A stretch of DNA of 64,000 bases from Salinimonas chungwhensis DSM 16280 (GTDB lineage Bacteria; Pseudomonadota; Gammaproteobacteria; Enterobacterales; Alteromonadaceae), in the NCBI RefSeq assembly GCF_000378185.1, contig NZ_KB899376.1, forward strand, positions 400,357-464,356, in the 5' to 3' direction. Every line of letters starts with the position of its first letter. The stretch's first letter is position 1. Of the stretch, positions 1 to 8,255 are shown piece after piece. Position numbers and translations under genes: made by a program. Under the pieces are notes generated by a model that searched no databases, was not told where the DNA came from, and was given only the letters and a program-made list of their open reading frames with translations.

Positions 1-1229
1 CATTCATACACCCGCACAAAATCAACTTCCATGGTTTGTGGAAAGACGGATTCATCGATACCTGTTTCGTTAGTATTGGCTGCCCAGTTACCGCCTACAG
101 CCAGATTTAGCAATAGATGGAAACGCTCGTTAAAAGGCGCATCGCTCACGCCGGTTTGCCATTGTCCACTTTCATCCTGATACTGGGTATACCAGCCATC
201 CTGTGTTTGGGTCGCAAAATGATAGCCGTCAACATACCAGCGAATTTCTCCCTGCTCCCATTCAATTGCATAAGTGTGAAAACCATCTGCTGGATTAATG
301 TTATTGGGCAAGCGGTGTTCTGCCTCTACATAGACATTGCCCGGCCAGGTTCGGCCAAAGTGCAGGGTGCCATAGACACGATCTTCGGGCATTCCTGCTG
401 CAGCGGGATCATCAGAAGGCGTTTTGAGGTTGACCGCTTCCATAATATCTATTTCACCTGACGCGGCCCACGTACCGTATTTATAATCGCTGGGCAACAT
501 CCAGATAGCAGGCCAGGTTCCCTGACCGTAGGGTAATTTAGCGCGAATTTCAAAGCGACCATAGGTCCAGTCTCCCTGATTAAGCGTGCGCAGTCTGGCA
601 GAAGTATAAGGCAGGGTAGCAAGGCTGTCCGGATTACCCTCGGGATTATCCGGGCCGGTAAAGTCTTCGCGTTGAGCTTTTATAACAAGTTTACCATCCT
701 CCAAAAACGCATTTTCAGAGCGATCGGTGTAACACTGTTGTTCGTTGTTCCCGCCACCCCAGCAATTTTCTTCAAAATTCCATTTATTGGTATCAATAGT
801 ATTGCCGTCAAACTCATCCTGCCAGATTAGTTGCCAGTTGTTGCCCGGACCACTTTCCTGCATTAGGGCTACATCGAGCACCAGACGCTTGCGCGCAAAC
901 GCCAGATAAACAGGTACGGTGACGGTTTCGCCTGGTTTCAATGACGTCACATCAACCGGAACATACGAGATATCACCATCAAGTTGCGCGTTGGTAACCT
1001 CATGCGTACTGTTATTCACATGCAGGCGTAAAGGCATCGACAAGGTGTCATCACTGGTATTGGTAATTTTGACCAGCACACTGAACTGACGATTTATGCG
1101 ATCAAAGGCCGCTCTATGCTGTTTTACCTCAAGATTTTCCTGAGCCGGTTGCCATTGCGCCATGGCTGTATTCACAGGTAATTGAGTCAGCCCGGCAACC
1201 ACGGCAAGGCGAATTAAATGATGTTTCAT
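1..1229 (-). CDS. GH16 endo-beta-glucanase (laminarinase type), 3' end cut by window
   Basis: Secreted glycoside hydrolase family 16 enzyme, expected to cut beta-1,3-glucans such as laminarin. The frame is open from the ATG at 1229 to the window edge, about 410 residues. Residues 1-24 are a signal peptide ending in AMA. Residues about 25-130 read like an Ig-like beta-sandwich. The GH16 domain follows and carries GEIDIME at 258-264, so the expected nucleophile is Glu259, the helper Asp261 and the acid/base Glu264. The visible end reaches the FVRVYE strand that normally closes the GH16 fold, so the catalytic domain is essentially complete; any further C-terminal module lies outside. The start overlaps the stop of the upstream PEP-CTERM gene by four bases (ATGA), which indicates one operon and translational coupling. 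Exact glucan specificity cannot be read from sequence alone. Confidence 0.9.
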   Translation of the reverse strand, partial: MKHHLIRLAVVAGLTQLPVNTAMAQWQPAQENLEVKQHRAAFDRINRQFSVLVKITNTSDDTLSMPLRLHVNNSTHEVTNAQLDGDISYVPVDVTSLKPGETVTVPVYLAFARKRLVLDVALMQESGPGNNWQLIWQDEFDGNTIDTNKWNFEENCWGGGNNEQQCYTDRSENAFLEDGKLVIKAQREDFTGPDNPEGNPDSLATLPYTSARLRTLNQGDWTYGRFEIRAKLPYGQGTWPAIWMLPSDYKYGTWAASGEIDIMEAVNLKTPSDDPAAAGMPEDRVYGTLHFGRTWPGNVYVEAEHRLPNNINPADGFHTYAIEWEQGEIRWYVDGYHFATQTQDGWYTQYQDESGQWQTGVSDAPFNERFHLLLNLAVGGNWAANTNETGIDESVFPQTMEVDFVRVYE

Positions 1230-1903
1230 GATGATGCTTCCTGTGCCGGTGTCTGTAGCGCGCGTCTGCCAATCAGCCCAAATGCACACAATATCAGGGG
1301 TAATGTAGCAGGCGCTGGAACATTGATTTGATTGTCTGTAGCCTGAATAGAGAAGCTGTTAATGGTCATACTAGCCTGTTCAAAATCAAAGTTACTGAAC
1401 AGCTGTATTTCCAGCGTCCACCCTTGCTGATTATTGAAACTACCATCAAGCAGGATATCACCCGTGTAATTCATCAAACCGTTTATGTCTGGCTGCCCGA
1501 ACAGGCTACCCAGTTCTCCGCCAGCGTTATAAAGTAAACCAGAGCCATCACCGAAGCCAATAGTAAAGTAGTCAGCAGTTAATGGCGGCTGATCATCCAC
1601 TGCACTGGCTACAGAAAAATCATATTGAAGAACCAGTTGCGCATTTTCATCGGTGGTAAAGTCAATCGGTTGATAAAGTGTGTTTACAAATGCATCGCTG
1701 CGGTCAGCATAAATAACGGCACTACACCCATTATCACTTTCAGCGATAGCAAAATCATCACTGTTAGCCGGACCACCGTCGGTGTCAGTCTGCCAGCCAC
1801 TTAAATCACAAGTTTCGAAATTGCCATTGGTTAAGAATGCAGCTTGAGCCGGTTGCCAGGCCAGGGCCGTAGCTAAAATCAATGTTGCCTTAGTTAGTTT
1901 CAT
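1226..1903 (-). CDS. PEP-CTERM-type sorted extracellular protein, possible carbohydrate-binding fold
   Basis: Predicted exported protein of 225 residues. The ATG at 1903 is chosen because GAGGG lies just upstream and a signal peptide (residues 1-22, ending QAQA-like) starts there. The body begins with NGNFETCDLSGW, a pattern common at the start of jelly-roll CBM-like domains in surface proteins. The C-terminus has VPAPATLPLIL, a hydrophobic stretch and a GRR basic turn, the layout of a PEP-CTERM exosortase sorting signal (here VPAP instead of VPEP), followed by an 11-residue tail. In the family the signal is cut by an exosortase and the protein goes to the surface or the exopolysaccharide matrix. 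It is the first gene of an operon with the GH16 enzyme, so a role in holding or presenting beta-glucan is an inference. No exosortase gene is in this window. Confidence 0.72.
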   Translation of the reverse strand: MKLTKATLILATALAWQPAQAAFLTNGNFETCDLSGWQTDTDGGPANSDDFAIAESDNGCSAVIYADRSDAFVNTLYQPIDFTTDENAQLVLQYDFSVASAVDDQPPLTADYFTIGFGDGSGLLYNAGGELGSLFGQPDINGLMNYTGDILLDGSFNNQQGWTLEIQLFSNFDFEQASMTINSFSIQATDNQINVPAPATLPLILCAFGLIGRRALQTPAQEASS

Positions 1904-1919
1904 GTGTATCCCTCGTTTA

Positions 1920-1933
1920 TGATAGCGCTTACA
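1920..1933. promoter_or_regulatory. LacI-type operator-like site 1
   Basis: The sequence TGATAGCGCTTACA is an imperfect palindrome around a central GC and resembles LacI/GalR-family operators of the TGTAAGCGCTTACA type. It lies 17 bases upstream of the PEP-CTERM start codon, where a bound repressor could block initiation. The regulator is not identified. Confidence 0.45.
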
Positions 1934-1979
1934 TTTTGGTGTGATGAATAAGGCCCATCTCATTCAACGGCACCACAAA

Positions 1980-1993
1980 TGATTGCGCTTACA
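1980..1993. promoter_or_regulatory. LacI-type operator-like site 2
   Basis: TGATTGCGCTTACA matches site 1 at 13 of 14 positions and starts exactly 60 bases from it, about six helical turns. Two near-identical sites on one DNA face fit cooperative or looping repression of the PEP-CTERM/GH16 operon. Confidence 0.45.
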
Positions 1994-2149
1994 ATTTAAC
2001 CAAACATAATATAAATGGCAACACTCTATTTACAATTGCGTGCAAGGCATTAACGCGTTCACAACCTAATTCTGGCGCCAAGCTGCGCAGTCCCGGACCC
2101 GTGGTCGCAAACGGGAGCACGCTCAGCAATATCTGAAAGTTGTTAATTC

Positions 2150-2347
2150 AAATGGTGCTTTCGGTAGTATGCCAGTATGGTGATTGTCTGTAACGGGACA
2201 GCGGAAGCCCAAATTGTACGGGTGCTACACAATGATCCCGCCGCCGGCGTTATGCCAGATGCAGACGCAGGCCACGAAAGTGAAATAGCTTGCGCACTTG
2301 AGTATCATCTAAATCTGCCAATGAACGGAGGTTGCTATGACGAGTAA
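2150..2347 (+). pseudogene. hutU: hutU (urocanate hydratase) C-terminal remnant
   Basis: From 2177 the plus strand reads MVIVCNGT, then [16 protein letters not shown] and LNLPM. These are the conserved last ~50 residues of urocanate hydratase (family pattern MVIVCDGT, RVL-NDP-TGVM, ADAGY, LNLPM). Upstream, 2168-2176 reads as a degraded copy of the HSG/HAG step before MVIV, and 2153-2165 resembles the glycine-rich step in another frame. The first ~90% of the ~550-residue enzyme is absent. About two residues are missing inside the fragment and the HADAGY histidine is replaced. The frame runs past the hutH start and stops at 2347, so no functional protein is expected. It is the scar of an ancestral hutU-hutH operon. 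Coordinates of the 5' limit are approximate. Confidence 0.82.
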
Positions 2348-3899
2348 AAACTTTCTTCTTGTGCCAGGTCAGCTTGCGCTGGCTGACTGTCGTCGGTCTG
2401 TTAAAGAACATTTTAATCTATCATTGGATAAAAGTGCGTACGCCGGGATTCACGCCTCACATCAGGCCGTAAAAAATATACTGGCCAGCGGAAGTATAGT
2501 GTATGGCATCAATACAGGATTCGGGCTGTTAGCAAACACCCGAATCGCTGAGCAGGAGTTAGAGCTGTTGCAGCGTAGTATCGTCTTATCTCATGCCGCT
2601 GGGACCGGGGACTTGATGCAAATCAGCACAGTCAGATTGATGATGTTGCTGAAAATCAATTCTCTGGCCCGGGGATTTTCCGGTGTCCGGCTGGACGTGA
2701 TTGATGCTTTGATAACCTTATTCAATAACCAGATCTGGCCGGCGATTCCGCAAAAGGGATCGGTAGGGGCTTCGGGTGATTTAGCTCCTCTGGCGCACAT
2801 GAGCGTAGTTTTGCTCGGAGAAGGGGAAGTTATCATGGGAAACCGACGATGTCCGGCGCGAGAGGGGCTGGAACGGGCAGGTCTTACCCCGCTTGTTTTG
2901 GCGCCGAAGGAAGGCCTTGCTTTGTTGAATGGCACCCAGGCATCAACCGCATTCGCACTGGAAGGTTTGTTTAAAACTGAGAATGCGTATTTCAGTGCTG
3001 TAGGAATAGGCGCTTTGGCGGTAGATGCTGCGCAGGGATCCAGAGTGCCGTTTGATGCGCGGATCCATATTATACGAGGTCATCGCAGTCAAACGGATAC
3101 TGCTACATTATTCAGGCAACTTTTAGACACTTCGTCAATTGGTAATGCCCACCATGGGTGTAAAAAAGTTCAGGATCCCTACTCGTTACGATGTCAACCT
3201 CAGGTTATGGGCGCCGTACTGCACCAAATTCGAAACGCCTGTGAAATATTTATTACTGAAGCTAACGGTGTATCGGATAATCCATTGGTGTTTAGCGATG
3301 ACCAAGAAATTCTCTCAGGTGGCAATTTTCACGCCGAAACAGTCGCTATGGCGGCTGACAATCTTGCTATTGCGCTGACTGAAATTGGCGCGCTATCCGA
3401 GCGTCGTATGGCGCTGCTTATTGATAGTAGCCTAAGTGGTCTCCCCGCATTTTTGGTTGATAATGGCGGGATTAACTCGGGATTTATGATTGCACAGGTC
3501 ACCTGTGCGGCTCTTGCCAGCGAAAATAAATCATTGGCGCATCCAGCGTCAATTGACTCTCTTCCTACTTCAGCAAACCAGGAAGATCATGTGTCTATGT
3601 CAGCATTTGCCGGTCGCAGACTCAAAGATATATTTGATAACGTAGCAGTTATTTTAGCCATAGAGTGGTTAGCGGCGGCGCAGGGGATCGATTTCAGACG
3701 TCCTTTGCGTACCAGTGAACCGCTTGAAGCAGTGCATGCTCTGTTAAGAGAAAAAGTGTCTTTTTACGATAAAGATCGTTATTTTGCGCCGGATATTGAG
3801 GCTGCTACTGTGCTGATCCAGGATGGCAGACTTTGGGAATTGGTGAGGGAGTTAACTGAAGGCAAAGACCTTGACGAAAGCCTTACAGTCAGCCGTTAA
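2337..3899 (+). CDS. hutH: Histidine ammonia-lyase
   Basis: Cytoplasmic enzyme that turns L-histidine into trans-urocanate and ammonia, the first step of the Hut pathway. It has 520 residues, close to the family norm of ~510. [14 protein letters not shown] contains the Ala-Ser-Gly triad (145-147) that cyclises into the MIO cofactor. Other family blocks are intact: YGINTGFG near residue 60, [31 protein letters not shown] and SSLSGLP. The ATG at 2337 follows GGAGG at good spacing. Upstream lies only the decayed tail of hutU, so the product urocanate could not be handled by a gene at this locus. Either a second hutU exists elsewhere or this enzyme serves another purpose. hutI, hutG and hutC were not seen in the window. 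Confidence 0.95.
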   Translation: MTSKNFLLVPGQLALADCRRSVKEHFNLSLDKSAYAGIHASHQAVKNILASGSIVYGINTGFGLLANTRIAEQELELLQRSIVLSHAAGTGDLMQISTVRLMMLLKINSLARGFSGVRLDVIDALITLFNNQIWPAIPQKGSVGASGDLAPLAHMSVVLLGEGEVIMGNRRCPAREGLERAGLTPLVLAPKEGLALLNGTQASTAFALEGLFKTENAYFSAVGIGALAVDAAQGSRVPFDARIHIIRGHRSQTDTATLFRQLLDTSSIGNAHHGCKKVQDPYSLRCQPQVMGAVLHQIRNACEIFITEANGVSDNPLVFSDDQEILSGGNFHAETVAMAADNLAIALTEIGALSERRMALLIDSSLSGLPAFLVDNGGINSGFMIAQVTCAALASENKSLAHPASIDSLPTSANQEDHVSMSAFAGRRLKDIFDNVAVILAIEWLAAAQGIDFRRPLRTSEPLEAVHALLREKVSFYDKDRYFAPDIEAATVLIQDGRLWELVRELTEGKDLDESLTVSR

Positions 3900-3959
3900 T
3901 GACATTGTACGGTAACTTTGGCATACTTTGCCGCCCGTATTCTGGTCAATGATAAAAAA

Positions 3960-4490
3960 ATGAGCGCGAGCACAGAATTTTCTCCCTGGGGTTTAGTCAG
4001 TTTGGGTCTTATTAATCCTAAGTCTGCTACCAATGTAGCATCGGTACTCAGAGCTGCAGGGTGCTATGGCGCTTCCAGTGTGTTTTATACGGGCCAGCGA
4101 TATGGCTACGCAAAGGATTTTAATGCTGACACCCGGCAAATGCATAAAAAAATTCCTACCATTGGTGTTGATACCATTAAATCGGCTGTTCCAAAAGGCG
4201 CTGCAACGGTCGCAGTGGAGCTAGTGGAAGGTGCAACTCCACTGCCAGCCTTCGCCCATCCTGAAAACGCTTTTTACATTTTCGGTCCGGAAGACGGTTC
4301 GGTTAACCAGTCAGAGATTGACTGGTGCGATGATATTGTTTATGTGCCTACAAACGGATGTATGAATCTGGCCGCCACGGTCAACGTCTTACTGTACGAC
4401 AGGCTGGCAAAATCTCCGTATTCGCACTCAGACACGCTTATCCGCGGTAGTCGGGACGTTAACAATCGTACAACCCGGGTTCAGCGTTAG
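3960..4490 (+). CDS. SpoU/TrmH-family RNA methyltransferase
   Basis: Probable SAM-dependent 2'-O-ribose methyltransferase of the SPOUT class acting on an RNA. About 176 residues from the ATG at 3960; a TTG at 3918 would add 14 residues but has no better ribosome site. Family motif 1 is seen in NPKSATNVASVLRAAGCYG, motif 2 in YIFGPEDGSV, and motif 3 in VPTNGCMNLAATVNVLLYDR; the last two form the trefoil knot that binds SAM. Length fits the short, single-domain members without an N-terminal RNA-binding extension. It sits 60 bases after hutH on the same strand, but no functional tie is evident. Its RNA target cannot be told from the sequence, so no symbol is given. Confidence 0.85.
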   Translation: MSASTEFSPWGLVSLGLINPKSATNVASVLRAAGCYGASSVFYTGQRYGYAKDFNADTRQMHKKIPTIGVDTIKSAVPKGAATVAVELVEGATPLPAFAHPENAFYIFGPEDGSVNQSEIDWCDDIVYVPTNGCMNLAATVNVLLYDRLAKSPYSHSDTLIRGSRDVNNRTTRVQR

Positions 4491-5203
4491 TGGCATAGCG
4501 ACACAATGCATAGGTGTAACTTTTTTGCTACACATTCATCTATATTACTGATATAAAAATAGAAAATTACCCTGTTAAAAGTTTTTTCAGTACTGCCAGG
4601 TCATTTTAGCTTTTTCGGTGATGCTTATTTGCAACAGCTTAGATGCTACAATTCCTTTATCTTTAATTTATGACTAACACAAAGACCTGTGTCCCAATGT
4701 CAACCATACTAATTTTAATTAAACTTTAGTCTATTTCCGACATAGGTGGGTAGCGTAAATCTGAATTATCCCTATCATCCTTTTTTAGTATTTAGGATGA
4801 GAATTAATACCTAAAAAGATTAAAACAAATTACTGATTTATATACTGTTAAATTAAAATTATGTCATTGGCACAATGTAGAACAGTATCCCTCGAGTTTA
4901 ATTGCTAGGTATGAAATAAGTTCACACCAACTACATCAAATTTTCACAAACACTATTCTAGCGCCAGTCTGGCACAGTTGTTGTAATGGTATATTCACAG
5001 AATAATATTCAGCTTCATTTATGTAATTTCCCATTGTAAATCAGCCCGGTAAATTAAGAGAGAACTGCAATAGTCGGTTTACTTTGTTGGTGTACTGGTG
5101 CAATGTTATCAGTTAAACGGAATGATAGTGATATGGTAGTACATGGGACAAGGATGATATTAATGAAGTATTTGCAACATTCAAAAGAGTAACGGGAGCC
5201 AAA
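4491..5203. other. AT-rich intergenic stretch, no gene recognised
   Basis: About 710 bases without a credible coding frame on either strand. It is clearly AT-richer than its flanks. It holds a sigma-54-like promoter (4970-4985) and an inverted repeat CATCCT (4776-4781) / AGGATG (4794-4799). A weak GTGTA/TACAC hairpin follows the methyltransferase stop near 4512-4531. The long space upstream of the acyltransferase could hold a leader RNA or regulatory sites. Confidence 0.5.
4970..4985 (+). promoter_or_regulatory. Candidate sigma-54 (RpoN) promoter
   Basis: TGGCACAGTTGTTGTA matches the -24/-12 consensus TGGCACG-N4-TTGCA except at positions 7 and 15, with the correct GG-to-G(C) spacing. It would drive the acyltransferase gene with a leader of about 200 bases. 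PEP-CTERM/exosortase systems are often linked to the PrsK/PrsR RpoN-dependent regulators, which makes the match more interesting. The altered -12 C lowers confidence. Confidence 0.4.
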
Positions 5204-6097
5204 GTGAAACGTCGCTTGCTAAATGCTTTTAAAAGAGTACACAAAGTACCAGGAATCAAGCATATGATTCGCCCTGTTGTGCGTCGCAAAATGAATAAAA
5301 TTATCGACGCAGCTGCTGATCATTTCTTTGAACACTTTACCCTCGTGGTTGCTAATGACGAAAGCGAACAACGAACCTGCTTTCAGACACGTCATCAGGT
5401 TTATTGCGAGGAGATGGGATTTGAGCCCCCCCGCGAGTCAAAAATGGAAGTGGATGAGTTTGATGAATTTGCATTGAGCTGTTATATAAAACATAAAGCC
5501 ACAGGTGATTGCGCGGGAACGATTCGATTGGTGATGCCGCAGCATCCTGGCCAACTGTTGCCGGTGGAACAAAACTGTCCTGAAGCAATTCGTATGGATG
5601 AGCACAGCCCTAAAAGGTATCCGCGTTTTCAGGTATGTGAAATCTCCCGACTGGCTATACCCAAACAATTCCGTCGTCGTCATTCTGATAGCAACGTTTC
5701 TCCGGTTACCGGGAAGTCGTTAAACGGTGGTTTTAAATCCAATGCCCCTGGGCGTAACTTTCCTTACTTATCATTAGCGTTGTATTTTTTCGCTGCCAGC
5801 ATTTGTATCTTGCGTGACATCGAAAACGTATATGTAATGATGGAACCGCGTCTTGCCCGAAGCCTGCGTATGCTTGGTATTAATTTTGAGCAGCTTGGCA
5901 GTGAAATTGATTATCATGGTAAGCGTGCTGCATTTCAGTTATCGCCCATGGAATTTATGCAGCAAATATCTCCTTCGTTGCAACGCTTTCAGCGTAAGAT
6001 TATGAATGAGCTGGAAGAAGTGCCAAATTTCGGAGCAATTTTTCGTCATCAGCCCTCAATTCTTACCCGGATACACGAAGAACAGCGCGCTGCGTAA
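5204..6097 (+). CDS. PEP-CTERM/exosortase system-associated acyltransferase
   Basis: Protein of 297 residues resembling the exosortase-associated acyltransferase family, which is related to the GNAT-like autoinducer synthases of the LuxI type. Seen features: FQTRHQVYCEEMGFEP near residue 65-80, the VDEFDEFALSCYIKH strand, AGTIRLVMP with the typical R-L-V step, and CEISRLAIPKQFRRR in the middle. Start is the GTG at 5204 behind GGGAG. The role in the family is not settled; it is found in genomes with exosortase and PEP-CTERM proteins and is thought to acylate a small or surface-bound molecule. It stands alone after a long AT-rich region with a sigma-54-like promoter, and is followed by a strong hairpin. 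It supports the reading of the 1.2-1.9 kb gene as a true PEP-CTERM substrate. Confidence 0.8.
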   Translation: MKRRLLNAFKRVHKVPGIKHMIRPVVRRKMNKIIDAAADHFFEHFTLVVANDESEQRTCFQTRHQVYCEEMGFEPPRESKMEVDEFDEFALSCYIKHKATGDCAGTIRLVMPQHPGQLLPVEQNCPEAIRMDEHSPKRYPRFQVCEISRLAIPKQFRRRHSDSNVSPVTGKSLNGGFKSNAPGRNFPYLSLALYFFAASICILRDIENVYVMMEPRLARSLRMLGINFEQLGSEIDYHGKRAAFQLSPMEFMQQISPSLQRFQRKIMNELEEVPNFGAIFRHQPSILTRIHEEQRAA

Positions 6098-6118
6098 ACT
6101 CGCTTACTCTTCATAAGA

Positions 6119-6164
6119 AAATCGTTCTTTTAACTGTTTGCCAAAGCAGTTATAAGAACGATTT
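6119..6164. terminator. Long hairpin, probable terminator
   Basis: Arms 6119-6136 and 6147-6164 pair over 18 positions with one mismatch around a 10-base loop. A-rich and T-rich ends make it usable on either strand. It starts 22 bases after the acyltransferase stop. Confidence 0.7.
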
Positions 6165-6775
6165 GTCATATTCGCCTACGCTGGCTTATTCAATCTCCGC
6201 ATTCCTTAGCTAACATTCACTTACTCCCTGATGATACAAAGTTTGTCATCGTCAGTTGGTGACAATGGACCGCCAGAGCGTTGTGCTGTCTGCTTGCAAA
6301 GTAAAGCGCCATCCATACGATTTTTTACTACATTTTGATACTACCCCGGTTACGCGTAACCATTAGGCAAAGTTCTGGTACACGCAGAGCCTTTGATTAT
6401 GCACATCGGCGGCTATGGGTATTTGTCGTGAATACGTATGCAAAGTCTTGGTATATATCCGTTAGTGAGGGTAACATCCTGTTAACCTGTTCATGTCGCT
6501 GTGGCTACACCGGTTTTACAATCAGACAAGTTAATCTGAAAGCACTGACCGTAAAGTATTTTCACGTTTTATTGCAGTGTGCAGCACACAATCAGTTTTC
6601 GCTAAATCTGGGAGCTAACCAGATAACGTGTCGAGTAGCCGGATGGATTGAAAGCCGGGAGAAACTAGTGGAACGGTCACTATAGCGGCGGCTAATCCGG
6701 TAAGTCATCGGTGCGGCGTGTCTCAGTCTGGCTGTTACGATAAACTTACTAAAATAACCATAAGTAGTGGTATCT
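6165..6775. other. Intergenic region upstream of the maltose block
   Basis: About 610 bases with no convincing gene. Open frames exist on both strands but have no ribosome sites or family-like sequence. The only clear signal is a perfect 14-base palindrome at 6348-6361. The region probably carries the promoter of the transporter/amylase operon with a long leader. Confidence 0.45.
6348..6361. promoter_or_regulatory. Perfect palindrome GGTTACGCGTAACC, candidate LacI-family operator
   Basis: A 14-base perfect palindrome with a central CG, the symmetry typical of LacI-family operators. It lies about 415 bases upstream of the sugar transporter. The convergent LacI-type gene at the end of this block is the obvious candidate to bind it. 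That link is inference. Confidence 0.4.
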
Positions 6776-8242
6776 ATGAAATCAAAACAACCCGGCCTGA
6801 ATTTCTGGCAGATTTGGAATGTCAGCTTTGGCTTTCTGGGCGTGCAGTTTGGTTTTGCCCTGCAAAATGCCAATGTGTCCCGCATTCTGTCTGATCTTGG
6901 TGCCGATCTTCATTCTTTGTCGCTTTTCTGGCTGGTAGCGCCGATTATGGGCTTAATCATTCAACCCATTGTGGGGGCAGCTTCTGATCGAACATGGAAC
7001 CGGCTCGGCAGACGTCGCCCTTACATTCTTGCCGGTGCAATAGCTGCAGCTATTGGTATGTTTTTAATGCCCAACGCACCACTTTTTGTAGCGCTGATGA
7101 CACCTATGATTTTTGGCGCTCTCATGCTGGCCCTGATGGATGCGTCCTTTAATATCTGTTTCCAACCATTTCGTTCACTGGTGTCCGATATGGTGCCGCC
7201 TCGTCAGCGCAATATCGGTTATTCAGTACAATCTTTACTTATCAATATCGGCGCAGTGATTGGCTCACTTTTGCCGTTTCTGTTAACGAATGTGATAGGC
7301 CTGGAAAATACAGCGCAGTTCGGGGAAGTTGCGCCTTCAGTCATGTGGGCATTTTATATTGGTGCCACGGTGTTGCTTGGTAGTGTTATCTGGACGGTCA
7401 TTCGTACTAAAGAGTATGCACCAAAAGAGTACAACCACTATAAAGAAATCACCGATGAGCCTGAACAAATTCAGCCTAAGCAGGGGCTTGGCAAGCGTCT
7501 ACGCGCCTTTTTTACATTGGTAAAGAGCATGCCAACTACCATGAAACAGTTAGCCGTAGTACAGTTTTTTTCGTGGTTCTCACTGTATATCATGTGGGTC
7601 TACACAACGCCGGCTATTACTCAGCATATCTGGAATGTAGATAAAAAATGGTTTAACCCAGATTATCTGTCAACGCTTTCAGTTATTCCTCAGCAGATTG
7701 TGCAGGCTAAAGGGGCTGCAGGTGACTGGGTAGGCATCTTGTTTGCGGCATACTCTGTTTTTGCTGCGATATTTTCTATCTTCCTGGCACGGCTAGCCGA
7801 TCGCTTCGGGCGAAAGTTTGTGTATAGCCTCTCATTGTTCCTCGGCGGCTTAGGGTATGTCAGCTTTTTGATATTTCAGGATATGACACCCACCAATGTC
7901 AATCTGTTAGTAACGGAAGTAACCGTACCACTGGGGGCGGTCAAGCTGTTGTTACCGATGGTTGGTATCGGGATCGCCTGGGCAGCTATTCTTGCCATGC
8001 CTTATGCCATGCTCGCAGGTGCATTACCACCGCAAAAAACCGGTGTATACATGGGTATATTTAACTTTACCGTGGCTATACCTCAAATAGTAGCAGGTCT
8101 TTTCTCTGGCTATATTTTATCGGCCGTATTTGCAAATGAAGCCAAGTACATCATTGTGGTAGCTGGCGTGTCGATGATGGCAGGAGCAGCGGCCGTCTTT
8201 TTTGTTAAAGAGCCGGACCAACCTGCGGTCACGCAGCCTTAA
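6776..8242 (+). CDS. MFS sugar transporter, maltose/glucoside type
   Basis: Inner-membrane secondary transporter of 488 residues with about 12 hydrophobic helices. The cytoplasmic loop after helix 2 has WNRLGRRRPYILAG, the signature of the sucrose/maltose (SLC45-like, GPH-related) branch of the major facilitator superfamily. ADRFGRKFVY in the second half is the matching MFS loop motif. The ATG at 6776 is preferred over the GTG at 6767. The gene is followed 13 bases later by the alpha-amylase-family lipoprotein, whose ribosome site overlaps the transporter stop region, so the two form an operon. With the convergent LacI regulator this resembles the maltodextrin loci of Shewanella and Alteromonas: oligosaccharides trimmed at the cell envelope and maltose taken up here. 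Substrate is inferred from context. Confidence 0.85.
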   Translation: MKSKQPGLNFWQIWNVSFGFLGVQFGFALQNANVSRILSDLGADLHSLSLFWLVAPIMGLIIQPIVGAASDRTWNRLGRRRPYILAGAIAAAIGMFLMPNAPLFVALMTPMIFGALMLALMDASFNICFQPFRSLVSDMVPPRQRNIGYSVQSLLINIGAVIGSLLPFLLTNVIGLENTAQFGEVAPSVMWAFYIGATVLLGSVIWTVIRTKEYAPKEYNHYKEITDEPEQIQPKQGLGKRLRAFFTLVKSMPTTMKQLAVVQFFSWFSLYIMWVYTTPAITQHIWNVDKKWFNPDYLSTLSVIPQQIVQAKGAAGDWVGILFAAYSVFAAIFSIFLARLADRFGRKFVYSLSLFLGGLGYVSFLIFQDMTPTNVNLLVTEVTVPLGAVKLLLPMVGIGIAWAAILAMPYAMLAGALPPQKTGVYMGIFNFTVAIPQIVAGLFSGYILSAVFANEAKYIIVVAGVSMMAGAAAVFFVKEPDQPAVTQP

Positions 8243-8255
8243 AGGAGAGTCTAAA

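Noticed and set aside
1328..1537. 69-codon plus-strand frame
   Set aside because: Antisense to the PEP-CTERM gene, without start signals.
6335..6885. Open frames on both strands before the sugar transporter
   Set aside because: No ribosome site, no recognisable family, odd composition; they overlap each other and the true gene.
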